Made by a program: the position numbers and the translations under genes. Below, piece after piece: positions 24,565-33,671 of a DNA stretch of 64,000 nucleotides (positions are counted from its first letter, which is position 1; each line of letters starts with the position of its first letter). The DNA is taken from NCBI GenBank assembly GCA_023410445.1, contig JAEYPT010000009.1:1-64000 (forward strand), read 5' to 3'. The notes under the pieces are model-generated. The model was not told where the DNA came from. It saw only the letters and a list, made by a program, of their open reading frames with translations, and ran no database searches. This DNA is from Bacillota bacterium (GTDB lineage Bacteria > Bacillota > Clostridia > Oscillospirales > Acutalibacteraceae).

Positions 24565-24780
24565 CTGCTTTCAACGCCTTTCCTTGTTAGACTTCTTTCT
24601 TAATTATAGTGTTCCGAGGGCGGGAAAGTCAATTGAAAACATTATTATGCAGATTTTCTGCTTTGTTAAATTCCACCTTGCCAGCATAAATTCAGAGCTC
24701 CAAAATAAATATGCTCGTATAGAAATAAATCTTTATAGAATCTTAATGGAGAATCTATTTAAAACCGCATGGCACTGCGG

Positions 24781-24944
24781 TATAATGAACGCTCGGTTAT
24801 AGTAGAAAAAAGTCATGCTGATTTATGCAAAATGCTAAATCATTCTGAGAATTTAAACAAAAAATCTGTTTAATTCAGACTGCCGCCGAGACCGGGTGCA
24901 AGACAGGTCCTCCGGATTTTTAAACCTTCGGGAGAGTGTTGCGT
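24781..24944 (+). promoter_or_regulatory. Structured 5' leader (riboswitch-like) of the KimA-type gene
   Basis: A TATAAT box lies at 24781-24786, with CCGCA-N6-TGCGG just upstream. The transcript could fold as a three-way junction. The closing stem is CTCGG (24792-24796)/CCGAG (24886-24890). Arm 1 is TGATTTA/TAAATCA (24819-24842). Arm 2 is TCTGA...TCAGA with inner TTAAACA/TGTTTAA (24844-24879). A further hairpin GACC/GGTC (24890-24909) follows. CTCC (24910-24913) can pair with the ribosome site GGAG (24931-24934), which offers a translational switch. I cannot assign a known ligand class; the canonical c-di-AMP (ydaO) motif was not found. Confidence 0.5.
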
Positions 24945-26783
24945 ATGCTGAAAAAAATGAAATCCCTGCTGATTGGAAAGGCGCTGAAAAGTTCCGAAAG
25001 TGAATCGGAAAAGTTTTCCGTTTTTTGGGGCCTGCCGATCCTTTCGAGCGATGCTATTTCCTCCGTCGCTTACGCCAGTGAAGAAATTCTGCTGGTTCTG
25101 GTTCCAATTCTCGGCATTGCATCCTACAAGCCGATGCTGGGAATTTCCGCAGCGATTGTGGGCCTTTTAATGGTCATCGCGTTTTCCTACCGCCAGACTA
25201 TCGACACCTACCCGCACGGCGGCGGTTCCTACAGCGTTGCCAGTGATAATCTTGGCAAGCTGCCGGGTCTGGTTGCGGCCTCGTCCCTCTCGGTCGACTA
25301 TGTGCTGACCGTTGCTGTCAGCACATGTTCCGGCACGGCGGCAATCGTTTCCGCTTTTCCGGCACTTGTGCCCTATAAAGTCGAACTGACGCTGGTCCTG
25401 ATTTTGTTCCTGACGATTGGCAATCTCCGCGGAATCCGGGAATCTTCCGTGCTTTTCGGGACTCCGACTTATCTTTTCATTATTTCAATCCTCGCTATGA
25501 TCATCACGGGATTGGTCAAGGTCTTTGTGTTCCACGATATTCCGCCTGTGACAGGGACGCTGCAGCAGCCGATTGAGGATGCCGGCATTTTCCTGATCCT
25601 GAAGGCATTCTCTTCCGGCTGTACGGCTCTGACCGGCGTGGAAGCCGTGAGCAACGGTATCCCGAACTTTAAAAAGCCTTCTCAACAGAATGCAAAAAAA
25701 GTGCTTTTGATTCTGGCCGGACTGGTTCTTTCTATCTTTTTGGGCGTTTGCTACCTGGCGTCCCTTTACCGTGTTTACCCCATGGACAATATTACACTGG
25801 TAGCGCAAATTGCTCAGAAAACATTCGGTAACAACAGCTTCATGTTCTACGACGTGCAGGTGACGACGGCCATGATCCTGATTATGGCAGCAAACACCGC
25901 GTTTACGGATCTGCCCCTGCTGCTTTCCCTTCTGGCGAAAGACGGTTTTGTGGCAAGAAGCTTTGGCAGCCGCGGTGCAAGGCTGAGCTTTTCCAACGGA
26001 ATCCTTTTGCTGTTCGCCATGTCCTCTCTGCTGGTGATCGTATTCGGCGCCAGCACACACCACCTGATTCCGCTCTATGCTGTCGGCGTGTTCCTTTCCT
26101 TTACGCTGTCTCAGTCCGGCATGACCAAGCGGTGGATCACCCGCAGGCAGGGCCATTGGGTTCACAAGGCGGTTATCAACGGCGTGGGCGCGATCATGAC
26201 CGCGGTTACCTGCGTCGTTCTTGCCGCAACGAAATTCACCAGCGGAGCGTGGGTCGTACTGATCTGCATTCCGGCACTGGTTACGATGATGCTGCTGGTT
26301 CGCAAGCATTATACAAAGGTGCGCGACAATCTTGCGATTGAGCGCAGCGCGAGCAATCTGATCGTCCGGGAACCGGTGGAAAATTATCTGGTCATTCCCG
26401 TTCAGTCGGTCAATAAGTCATTTATTAAGGCGCTGAACTACGCCATGACCATCAGTCACAACATTGAAATTTACCACGTCAGCACCGATCCGGTGCGGAC
26501 GGAAAAGCTCCGGCGGCAATATACGCAGCTCGACGTGGAATTCCCGCTGATCGTGGACGAAGCCCCGTACCGCAACGTCAACGAGACTCTGGTTGCGCAT
26601 CTGGACAAGCGTCTGGAAACGCTGAAAAAGCACGAAACGCTTTCGGTTGTGCTCCCGCAGTTTATCATCCCGAATATTTTCCATAAGATGCTGCACAATC
26701 AGACGTCCATGCGGCTTCGTCTTTCGCTGGTGAAGCGGCGGAACATCGCCCTGATTACGATTCCTTACATCATCAACGAATAA
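24945..26783 (+). CDS. APC-superfamily transporter, KimA/YdaO-like potassium importer
   Basis: The 612-residue protein begins with a cytoplasmic segment then ~12 membrane spans carrying SSDAISSVAYASEEILL (span 1), SYRQTIDTYPHGGGSYSVA, SVDYVLTVAVSTCSGTAA and GNLRGIRESS, the pattern of the KimA (YdaO) group. A ~150-residue cytoplasmic tail resembles the KimA regulatory domain. KimA imports K+ with protons and is controlled by c-di-AMP in Bacillus. Potassium as substrate here is inferred from the family. I prefer the ATG at 24945 (GGGAG 10 bases upstream) over GTG 24936. A branched RNA leader precedes it. Confidence 0.85.
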   Translation: MLKKMKSLLIGKALKSSESESEKFSVFWGLPILSSDAISSVAYASEEILLVLVPILGIASYKPMLGISAAIVGLLMVIAFSYRQTIDTYPHGGGSYSVASDNLGKLPGLVAASSLSVDYVLTVAVSTCSGTAAIVSAFPALVPYKVELTLVLILFLTIGNLRGIRESSVLFGTPTYLFIISILAMIITGLVKVFVFHDIPPVTGTLQQPIEDAGIFLILKAFSSGCTALTGVEAVSNGIPNFKKPSQQNAKKVLLILAGLVLSIFLGVCYLASLYRVYPMDNITLVAQIAQKTFGNNSFMFYDVQVTTAMILIMAANTAFTDLPLLLSLLAKDGFVARSFGSRGARLSFSNGILLLFAMSSLLVIVFGASTHHLIPLYAVGVFLSFTLSQSGMTKRWITRRQGHWVHKAVINGVGAIMTAVTCVVLAATKFTSGAWVVLICIPALVTMMLLVRKHYTKVRDNLAIERSASNLIVREPVENYLVIPVQSVNKSFIKALNYAMTISHNIEIYHVSTDPVRTEKLRRQYTQLDVEFPLIVDEAPYRNVNETLVAHLDKRLETLKKHETLSVVLPQFIIPNIFHKMLHNQTSMRLRLSLVKRRNIALITIPYIINE

Positions 26784-26792
26784 TGTAAAACG

Positions 26793-26826
26793 AAAGCAGC
26801 TCCGCAAATTTTTGCGGAGCTGCTTT
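26793..26826. terminator. Bidirectional terminator
   Basis: AAAGCAGCTCCGCAAA (26793-26808) pairs perfectly with TTTGCGGAGCTGCTTT (26811-26826), with more Ts beyond. It serves the converging transporter and nitroreductase genes. Confidence 0.92.
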
Positions 26827-26834
26827 TTTGCGCT

Positions 26835-27359
26835 TTACTCGGAAAAAACGTTGTAGAAAACCGTTGTTTCAATCGGCTCCCGCTTGGTGTGCAACGGGGC
26901 TGGTTTTGCGTCCTCGGCCGGATACCCGACGGGAAGCAAAGCAACCGGGACATAAGATTCCGGCAGCGCAAATTCTGTTTCCACAGCCTTCGGGTCGAAT
27001 CCGCCGATCCAGGTTGTGCCAAGCCCGAGATCGGCAGCCTGAAGCATCATATGAGTGGTCACGATGCTTGCGTCCGTTACGCCGAATTCGCCGCCGTCGA
27101 AGCTGCGCTTCGCGCTGACGGTTTTGTCGTAGCAGATTACAAGAACAACCGGAGCGCCAAAATGATGCGGCGTGCATTTGTTTACTTTTTCAAGCCCGTC
27201 TTTTCCGTTGACGACGAGAACGCGCTGCGGCTGATAGTTGCACGCGGTGGGAGCGAGCTGCCCCGCTTTCAGAATCCGATCGAGTTTTTCCTTTTCAACC
27301 TCTTTTGGGCTGAATTTACGCACGGAAAAGCGCTCCTGCGCCAATTTTTCAAAATCCAT
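26835..27359 (-). CDS. Nitroreductase family flavoprotein
   Basis: The 174-residue protein has the FMN-binding start FEKLAQERFSVRKFSPKEV, the LKAGQLAPTACNYQPQ segment and MMLQAADLGLGTTWIGGFD. These NAD(P)H-dependent flavoenzymes reduce nitro groups, quinones or flavins. The short form, with the final HTKREPIETTVFYNVF, is common in clostridia. The gene is divergent from an HxlR regulator 119 bases away, which probably controls it. The substrate is unknown. Confidence 0.9.
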   Translation of the reverse strand: MDFEKLAQERFSVRKFSPKEVEKEKLDRILKAGQLAPTACNYQPQRVLVVNGKDGLEKVNKCTPHHFGAPVVLVICYDKTVSAKRSFDGGEFGVTDASIVTTHMMLQAADLGLGTTWIGGFDPKAVETEFALPESYVPVALLPVGYPAEDAKPAPLHTKREPIETTVFYNVFSE

Positions 27360-27478
27360 AAAGATCCCCTTTCTGCAATGCCTTTACAAAGAATGCTCGG
27401 TTTGCTATACTCAGTATAAAAAGCCGGCATAAAAATTTCAAGTACGCACATTTTTGTGCCCTAAAAGAGGGAACGGGT

Positions 27479-27850
27479 ATGAAACAGACGGAGCGCATCT
27501 GTCAGGCAAATCGAAAATGCGGCGTGATGTACGCCCTTGACATCATCGGCGGAAAATGGCGACTTCCCATCATCTGGCGGCTCTCCGCGCAGGAGAGCAT
27601 GCGGTACAATGAACTTAAACGGCAGCTGAACGGAATCACGAACATCATGCTTACACGGTCCCTGCAGGCGCTGGAAGAGCACGGGTTGGTCCGGCGCGAG
27701 GAGATCAGCCGCATTCCTCCCTGCGTGGAATACTCGCTCACGGACAGCTGCAGGCGTCTTCTTCCCGCGCTGCGGATCATCAACGCGTGGGGGGAAGAGA
27801 ACATGCAGGGCGGAAGCTTCGTACCGGAGCGTTCGCAGCAGGCAAAATAA
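27479..27850 (+). CDS. HxlR-type winged-helix regulator
   Basis: The 123-residue protein shows CQANRKCGVMYALDIIGGKWRL at the N-terminus (two cysteines, the second before the helix as in redox-responsive HxlR proteins), NIMLTRSLQALEEHGLV as the recognition helix and VEYSLTDSCRRLLPAL in the wing. It diverges from the nitroreductase gene and probably represses it, in the way YodB/HypR control nitroreductases in Bacillus (established for those, inferred here). The start lies 6 bases after GAACGGG. Confidence 0.9.
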   Translation: MKQTERICQANRKCGVMYALDIIGGKWRLPIIWRLSAQESMRYNELKRQLNGITNIMLTRSLQALEEHGLVRREEISRIPPCVEYSLTDSCRRLLPALRIINAWGEENMQGGSFVPERSQQAK

Positions 27851-27854
27851 GCAC

Positions 27855-27878
27855 GGGCCCCGCCGGAAGGCGGGGCCC
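27855..27878. terminator. Bidirectional GC-rich hairpin
   Basis: GGGCCCCGCC and GGCGGGGCCC form a 10-bp stem with loop GGAA between the converging regulator and amylase genes. There is no clear T-run on either side, so its action as an intrinsic terminator is less certain. Confidence 0.65.
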
Positions 27879-27885
27879 GAATCGG

Positions 27886-29199
27886 TTAAGAGGTTATTTT
27901 CCAGAACGCGGCGCTGAAGGCGGGCAGCGTGCAGCCGCCGTCGAAACGTACGGGCTGTCCGGTCAGGAGGTCTTCCGCCCGGTCCGCTCCGGCGTTGAAA
28001 TGCGCGTCGAAATCGGCTTCGTCCAGATTTACCGCCACCAGAATCCGTTCCCCTTCCACGGCCCGCTCAAAGATCAGCTGGCGGTTCGTCACGAGGATAT
28101 TCCGGTAGCTCCCGAAGCAGAGTGCGCGGCTTGCCTTATGAATTTCCGCCAGACGGGCGATTTGCTCCGTCAATTCGTTTTCCTGCGGTGCTTCAAAGCA
28201 GGGGCGCAGGTCGTCGTCCGACCCGTTTCCCTTGACGCCCTCCGCGCCCCATTCGCTGCCGTAGTAAACGCAGGGAATGCCCGGCATGCCGAACAGCACG
28301 GCGTAAACAAGCGGAAGGTGCCGTTTTTCCTTCAAAAGACTGGCAATCCGCGTTACATCGTGGTTATCCGCGAAGCAGAGAAGATGCTTTCCTCGGTAAA
28401 GGCACCAGTTTTCCGGTCCGAACTGCCGGTTGAGGGAATAGGAGATTTCGAACAGGTTTCGCTCGTTGAAGCTGGAGTACAGACCCTTGTAGCATTCGTA
28501 ATTGGTGCAGCTGTGCAGGGTGTTTTCGTTCACCAGCTGGTTGTAATCCCCGAACAGCATTTCTCCCACCAAAAAGAACTCCGGTTTCAGTCCGTCGCAG
28601 AATTCCCGCAGTCTGCGAAGAAAGTCGCGGTCAATGCAGTAGGCGACGTCCAGCCTCAGACCGTCGATTCCGAATTCTTCCGTCCACCCCCGGATGCAGG
28701 AGAACAGATGCTCCCGTACCTCCGGATTGCCGACGTTCAGCTTCACGAGCTCGGAATGCCCCTCCCAATTGTCATAGGAGAAGCCGTCATTGTACTCATT
28801 ATTTTGACCAAAATGGATAAGGAACCAATCTTTATACTTTGAGTTTTCACGTTGGCTCAGCACATCCTGAAAAGCCCAGAAGCCGCGGCCCACATGATTG
28901 AAGACGCCGTCCAGAATGACTCGGAGGCCGAGCTGATGCAGGCGGTCACAGACGTCCGCAAAGTCCCGGTTTGTCCCGAGACGGCAGTCGATCTGTCGGT
29001 AATCTCTTGTATCGTAGCCGTGCCGGTCGGATTGAAAAACAGGGGAAAAATAGACGGCGTTCGAGCCTGTTTTTCGGATATGTTCCGCCCACTCGAGAAC
29101 CTTCCGGATGCGCGGAATCGTGTTCCCGTCGTTCTCTGCGGGAGCTCCACAGAACCCGAGCGGATAAATCTGATAAAATACGCTGGCTTCAGCCCACAT
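27886..29199 (-). CDS. Alpha-amylase family glycosidase (GH13), cytoplasmic
   Basis: The 437-residue protein has all four GH13 regions: VILDGVFNHVG, GLRLDVAYCID (nucleophile Asp), FFLVGEMLFG (acid/base Glu) and CFADNHDVTR. It also has the small C-terminal beta domain. There is no signal peptide, so it probably acts on maltodextrins or glycogen-derived sugars inside the cell. The ATG at 29199 follows AAGGAGGTCAGC; the longer frame upstream is not used. Cyclomaltodextrinase or neopullulanase activity is possible, but the exact specificity is unclear. Confidence 0.92.
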   Translation of the reverse strand: MWAEASVFYQIYPLGFCGAPAENDGNTIPRIRKVLEWAEHIRKTGSNAVYFSPVFQSDRHGYDTRDYRQIDCRLGTNRDFADVCDRLHQLGLRVILDGVFNHVGRGFWAFQDVLSQRENSKYKDWFLIHFGQNNEYNDGFSYDNWEGHSELVKLNVGNPEVREHLFSCIRGWTEEFGIDGLRLDVAYCIDRDFLRRLREFCDGLKPEFFLVGEMLFGDYNQLVNENTLHSCTNYECYKGLYSSFNERNLFEISYSLNRQFGPENWCLYRGKHLLCFADNHDVTRIASLLKEKRHLPLVYAVLFGMPGIPCVYYGSEWGAEGVKGNGSDDDLRPCFEAPQENELTEQIARLAEIHKASRALCFGSYRNILVTNRQLIFERAVEGERILVAVNLDEADFDAHFNAGADRAEDLLTGQPVRFDGGCTLPAFSAAFWKITS

Positions 29200-29272
29200 A
29201 ATGCTGACCTCCTTGCAATTGCTTTCGTTTCTGTATCGGCTTTGTCGGAAAAAAATGAAGTCGAACGCGGAC

Positions 29273-29323
29273 AAAAAACAGGACCGGCAGTTCCATCGGA
29301 ATTTTGCCGGTCCTGTTTTTTTT
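29273..29323 (-). terminator. Terminator of the chemoreceptor gene
   Basis: AAAAAACAGGACCGGCA (29273-29289) pairs with TGCCGGTCCTGTTTTTT (29305-29321). On the minus strand it lies 11 bases past the chemoreceptor stop and is U-rich; it would also work on the plus strand. Confidence 0.88.
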
Positions 29324-29333
29324 GGGAAAAAAA

Positions 29334-31064
29334 CTAAATACTTTCGCTAAGCTGGAATTTTCCTACTTCACTATACAGGATGCCGGACTGACCAGAAAGC
29401 TCCTCACTGGCTGCCGCGTTTTCCTCGGCGGTGGCGGAATTCGTCTGTACGACGGTGGAAATCTGGTCCAGACCTTTCTGAATCTCCTGAATCGCGCTTG
29501 CCTGTTCGGAGGAGGAACGGTCGATTTCGGTGACGATGTTCCGGACTGCGCCGGTCTTTTCGGAAACGTTCCGAAGCGCCTCGGCGGTGCTCTCTGCGAT
29601 TTTGGAACCCTTCTGCACGGCGTTCACGGAATCTTCAATCAGGGAGGAGGTCTGGCGCGCGGCTTCCGCAGAGCGGGTTGCAAGCGTGCGGACCTCGTCA
29701 GCGACCACGGCGAAGCCCTTGCCCGCTTCGCCGGCCCTTGCAGCCTCTACGGCGGCGTTCAGGGCGAGAATATTGGTCTGAAAGGCGATGTCGTCGATGG
29801 TCTGAATGATCTTCCCAATCTTTTCGGAGAAACTGCGGATGCTCTGCATGGCGGAGAGCATTTGCTGCATGCAGGCGTTGCCGGTTTCTACGCCGGAAAC
29901 CGCCTCACCGACATAACCGGAGGCTGCGCGGGCATTTTCTGCATTCTTTTCGGTTTCCCGCGAAATCCGGGCGACGGTGTTGTTCAGGTTTTCCAGCTCA
30001 CCCGCCTGCTCCGCGGCGCCCTGCGCAAGAGTTTGCGCGCCGCTGGCAAACTGTTCGGCGCCTGTTTTGACCTGCTGGGAAGAGGCGGAGATTTGACTCA
30101 GCGTTTCGTTCATGGAGGCGGCGATTTGCAGCAGAGCTTCTTTGACGGCGGCAAATTCACCGCTGAAATCGCGCTGCAGCGTGATTCTCATGTCGCCGCG
30201 GCCCATTTTCCCAAGCACCTCGGCAATTTCACGGATATAGGCCTCATAGCCGTTCAGGCGCTCGGCAGTGATTTTGGCGGAACGGCAGAGGCTGCCGATT
30301 TCGTCGCGGGTAATTTGCTTTTCGTCCACCGAGGCGGAAAGGTCCCCTTCGGCGATCCGGCCGAGGACACCGTCCACGTATTTGACGGACCGAACGAGAG
30401 AACGCGAAATCAGAAAGCCCGCTGCTGCGCTGATCGCAATCGCCGCAAGCACGAGGGCGATCATGAGGCTGTTGTTCTGGGACTCCATCGCGTCGGCGCT
30501 GTTCAATACGTCGGCGGCCCATTTATTGGAAAGCGTAACCGTTTCATCGATGGCCTTCCGATGTTTGTCGTAGGCGTTCTTCAGGTCGTTCCGGGCCTTT
30601 TCAATCTGGGCCGGATTCCCAGACTGTACAGCGGGGACCACTTCCGCCGAATACACTTGATAGAACTGTTCGGCGTAGATGTGAGCGTCGGTTAAAAAGG
30701 ATTTTTGAAGGCCGGTCTGGTCCTTCGGCAGATTTCTCTGCCAGTAGCTGTAACGGGTTTCGTAGTCCTTTTTCAGACTTTGAAAGTAGGTGCTCAGCTG
30801 TCCCTGCGTTTGGGCGTCCGTCGTGACCGTATATTGCAGCGCAGTCAAGTAGGATTCGATCACATATTCCGGTGGGGGAAGAATATCGGCGGTTAGATTG
30901 TTGCTCGTGATAATCTCGTTGTACATACTGCTGCCGATCCGGATTCGGTTGTTCTGGAGAATGGAAAGAAGCCAGACCAATACAATCATTATGATCATAG
31001 CCGCTGAGAAAAGAATCATTTTCAGCGTGATTTTCAGGTTCCTCATAGATTCCTGCGCCTTCAT
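29334..31064 (-). CDS. Methyl-accepting chemotaxis protein
   Basis: The 576-residue receptor has a first membrane span (~14-36), a ~165-residue extracellular helical sensor domain, a second span (~200-222), a HAMP linker (DGVLGRIAEGDLSASVDEKQ) and a cytoplasmic signalling rod. The hairpin tip reads DDIAFQTNILALNAAVEAAR then AGEAGKGFAVVADEVRTLA. The sensor sequence gives no ligand. Alternative start: the ATG seven codons in has an AGGA site. It implies a motile cell, though no flagellar genes lie here. Confidence 0.93.
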   Translation of the reverse strand: MKAQESMRNLKITLKMILFSAAMIIMIVLVWLLSILQNNRIRIGSSMYNEIITSNNLTADILPPPEYVIESYLTALQYTVTTDAQTQGQLSTYFQSLKKDYETRYSYWQRNLPKDQTGLQKSFLTDAHIYAEQFYQVYSAEVVPAVQSGNPAQIEKARNDLKNAYDKHRKAIDETVTLSNKWAADVLNSADAMESQNNSLMIALVLAAIAISAAAGFLISRSLVRSVKYVDGVLGRIAEGDLSASVDEKQITRDEIGSLCRSAKITAERLNGYEAYIREIAEVLGKMGRGDMRITLQRDFSGEFAAVKEALLQIAASMNETLSQISASSQQVKTGAEQFASGAQTLAQGAAEQAGELENLNNTVARISRETEKNAENARAASGYVGEAVSGVETGNACMQQMLSAMQSIRSFSEKIGKIIQTIDDIAFQTNILALNAAVEAARAGEAGKGFAVVADEVRTLATRSAEAARQTSSLIEDSVNAVQKGSKIAESTAEALRNVSEKTGAVRNIVTEIDRSSSEQASAIQEIQKGLDQISTVVQTNSATAEENAAASEELSGQSGILYSEVGKFQLSESI

Positions 31065-31468
31065 TTCCGTATTTTTATAGAAAAGCTTAATTTAGTATGG
31101 TAAAGCATTACGACAAGAAAAGCAATATTTTCCATAACAAACAAGAGTAATTAATGTTTTCCGGTCGCATTTCTTTTATTTTGAAGTTACTTGTCAATCT
31201 TTTTAACTTGTCGTGACTTAAGACCTGCTTTGTCTTATTGGGAGAATCCGGATCGGTGGGTCAAAATTTCCAACGGAGAGCGATTCTGCCAGCGCTCCAA
31301 TGCGAAAGATGGCAGAAAAAATAGAATATTTCTCCAAAATAATTAAATTTAAGCAAAATTCTTTTCCACAGCTTTTTTATCCTTCTCTGCCCATAGAATA
31401 GAGGGCGGTAACCACCCAACCGGGGTTCCCGGGGATGTGTGATTCCACAGACGGAAAGGGGATAAAAC
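31065..31468. other. Divergent intergenic region with GC-rich leader hairpins
   Basis: 404 bases between the chemoreceptor (minus) and the secreted repeat protein (plus). The part next to the secreted protein (31400-31450) has nested GC-rich inverted repeats, including GGGCGGT/ACCACCC and CCGGGG/CCCCGG-type pairs. These could form a leader structure, but I could not match it to a riboswitch class. Confidence 0.4.
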
Positions 31469-33472
31469 GTGAAAAAACAATTACGGACTCTCAGCATCTT
31501 TTTAACCATCACACTTTTGATTTCAACACTATTCGGTGCCGGCGCATTTGCGGCGGTTGACGGCGGTTCCGGGGCCGGAATCGTCTCGGAGAATTTCAGC
31601 GCGCTGACCGACATGGCGCTCAACAGCAGGAGTACATACGATGTACAGCTCGACAATACGGCCCTGACACTTGCTGCGGCTTCCTCGGACAGCTCTGTCG
31701 TTAAACCGTATCTGCAGCCGGATGCGGACAACGCCGGTTCCTATGTTCTGGTTCTTGAGGCCTGGAAGGCCGGAACCGCTACGGTTACCCTCACCGCTTC
31801 GGATGGGGCAACGCTTTCCCGCGACGTGACGGTAGGCAGCACCGAGGCGGAAAAGGATTATACGGTTTCCAGCGACACGACCGATTTTTCCATGCCGTCC
31901 GGGAACAGCCGGTATATCACCGTCCACTATGAAAGCACCAGCCTCGATAATGTTTTTCCGACCCTTGCGGCAGATAACCCGAATGCGTTCAAGGTGGAAC
32001 TGACGGATTACGATCCGGATAAAAACGATTATTACTTCCGCGTGGATGCTCTCGGCGCCAGCGGGCAGAAAACCACGCTGTACATGGGAAGCTCCGATTA
32101 TGTGGTTCCGGACAAGCTCTGCACGGTAACCGTCGCACCGAATCGGGACCTCAGCATTGATACGAACTCCACTTACACCTGCAACCTGTACGATACCTAC
32201 CGCTTCGTCGTCCGCACATCCTCCGCGACTCCGCCGGAGGTCACGGCCGTGAACAGCCGGGTCACGATCGACGATGCCAATGTTCAGAAAGTCAGTGGGG
32301 GCTACGAGTATGAGATGACTGCTCAAGAGGAAGGCAATTCTCTTGTAACTGCAACCGTAAACGGGGAAACCGCCGCGTTTGCCGTCAAGGTCAATTTCAA
32401 CGATCAGCCGTCCGTTGTGTTCGACGGCCCGAAAACTTTGACCCTCCCGCAGGGAAATACCTATACCTACACCATTTCTGCCATGGGCGGCGGCACACCG
32501 GATCTGGTTTCGGATACCCAAGGGGCCGTCACGATTCAAGCGGCCCAGAAGGACGGAATCCGTTATACCTATACGGTGACCGCCGCGGGAACGCCGGGCA
32601 CCACCGCAAAACTTCGGATGGTCTTCCCAAATTCCGGCCAAGATGAATTCGGCACGGATATCGGCAGCGTCACCATCGGTCAGCCCCCCGCCAACGCGAT
32701 GAAGTCCGACACAAATTACGATTTCTCGCTGTATTACGGCAAAAGCTACCTGATTAAGCTGACCAATGTTTCCGGCTTTTCTACCGGATCGTCCGGGGTG
32801 TTCAGCATCGTTAAGGTCAGCCAGCAGGGCGCAGACAGCTATTATAAGCTGACGGCAACCGGAAATGCGGGGGGCTCGACGGGCCTTTACATGTCCACGC
32901 CCGGTCAGGCCACAAAGAAAATCTGCACCGCGTCCATCCGTGCGGTTGATATCAAATCCGACACGAACAGCGATTTCAGCCTTGCCGTGGGAGCAGGTTA
33001 CCAGTTCAAGATCACCGCTCCGGGCGCTTCCGCCGTTAAATTCTCGGCAGGCAGCGCGGGCGTTGTGAACATTGTTCCGCTCAGCCATACCGGGGACGAT
33101 TTCTACTTCCGGATTGTCGGCGCGGGCACGCCGGGCCAGCAGACCGGAATTTATGCCACCGTGCAGGGCCAGCCTGCGAAAAGACTTTGCGTCGTGACGG
33201 TGAAGGGCATTACGGTTTCCTCCGACACCAACACGGACTTTAGCCTCGCAAAGGGAAAAAGTTATATGTTCAAAATTACAGCGGCTGGCGCGGGCTCCGT
33301 CAGCTTTGGGGCGGGCAGCGCAGGAGTTGTGAGCACGGCGGTAGTTTCCCATTCGGGAAATGATTTTTACTGCAAAGTGACCGCAATCGGCAGCGTGGGC
33401 CAGAAGGCGGGCATCTATGTTTCCGTTCCCGGCCAAACAGCCCAAAAGCTCTGTGTCGTTACAGTAAAATAA
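31469..33472 (+). CDS. Secreted multi-repeat (Ig-like) surface protein
   Basis: The 667-residue protein starts GTG after AAAGGGG and has a signal peptide (KKQLRTLSIFLTITLLISTL, cleavage near AGAFA). The rest is a string of ~85-100-residue beta-sandwich-like repeats. The last three share SDTN-x-DFSLA-x-G-x-Y-x-FKIT, then SGNDFY-x-KV-x-A-x-G and a closing LCVVTVK. No anchor (LPxTG), catalytic motif or S-layer homology domain is visible, so retention on the cell is unexplained. The family resembles uncharacterised clostridial surface proteins. A binding or structural role is inferred. Confidence 0.85.
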   Translation: MKKQLRTLSIFLTITLLISTLFGAGAFAAVDGGSGAGIVSENFSALTDMALNSRSTYDVQLDNTALTLAAASSDSSVVKPYLQPDADNAGSYVLVLEAWKAGTATVTLTASDGATLSRDVTVGSTEAEKDYTVSSDTTDFSMPSGNSRYITVHYESTSLDNVFPTLAADNPNAFKVELTDYDPDKNDYYFRVDALGASGQKTTLYMGSSDYVVPDKLCTVTVAPNRDLSIDTNSTYTCNLYDTYRFVVRTSSATPPEVTAVNSRVTIDDANVQKVSGGYEYEMTAQEEGNSLVTATVNGETAAFAVKVNFNDQPSVVFDGPKTLTLPQGNTYTYTISAMGGGTPDLVSDTQGAVTIQAAQKDGIRYTYTVTAAGTPGTTAKLRMVFPNSGQDEFGTDIGSVTIGQPPANAMKSDTNYDFSLYYGKSYLIKLTNVSGFSTGSSGVFSIVKVSQQGADSYYKLTATGNAGGSTGLYMSTPGQATKKICTASIRAVDIKSDTNSDFSLAVGAGYQFKITAPGASAVKFSAGSAGVVNIVPLSHTGDDFYFRIVGAGTPGQQTGIYATVQGQPAKRLCVVTVKGITVSSDTNTDFSLAKGKSYMFKITAAGAGSVSFGAGSAGVVSTAVVSHSGNDFYCKVTAIGSVGQKAGIYVSVPGQTAQKLCVVTVK

Positions 33473-33487
33473 GCAAATACTTAATAG

Positions 33488-33522
33488 AATGCTCCGGCGG
33501 ATTTTGATCTGCCGGAGCATTC
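33488..33522 (+). terminator. Rho-independent terminator
   Basis: AATGCTCCGGC-GGAT pairs with ATCT-GCCGGAGCATT, loop TTTG, followed by CTTC. It follows the secreted protein gene by 15 bases. Confidence 0.82.
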
Positions 33523-33671
33523 TTCGTTCTTAACAGTTTCAATGCCGTTGCTGATTAAAATTAAAAAGTATTTGTATGATAAACTTAAAAATTTATTGAA
33601 TTTCTAAAAATCATTTACTTAATTTAAACTCCGTGCTACGATCTGGCTAAAAAGAAGCGGAGAGTGCTGAA

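Noticed and set aside
24769..24786. Sigma-54 promoter (TGGCAC at 24770)
   Set aside because: The matching -12 element TTGC is missing at the proper distance; the sequence after it is a sigma-A type TATAAT.
24781..24944. c-di-AMP (ydaO/yuaA) riboswitch before the KimA-type gene
   Set aside because: The gene family invites it, but I could not find the conserved ydaO blocks. I report only an unassigned structured leader.
27787..28842. 351-codon open frame on the plus strand
   Set aside because: Antisense shadow of the alpha-amylase gene.
29304..30695. 463-codon open frame on the plus strand
   Set aside because: Antisense shadow of the chemoreceptor; its Gly/Phe-rich composition comes from reverse reading of the Ala/Glu-rich rod.
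31395..31460. Cyclic-di-GMP riboswitch before the secreted repeat protein
   Set aside because: GC-rich inverted repeats are present, but neither class I nor class II conserved sequences could be recognised.
31529..33520. 663-codon open frame on the minus strand
   Set aside because: It is the antisense shadow of the secreted repeat protein, which has the signal peptide, ribosome site and repeats.
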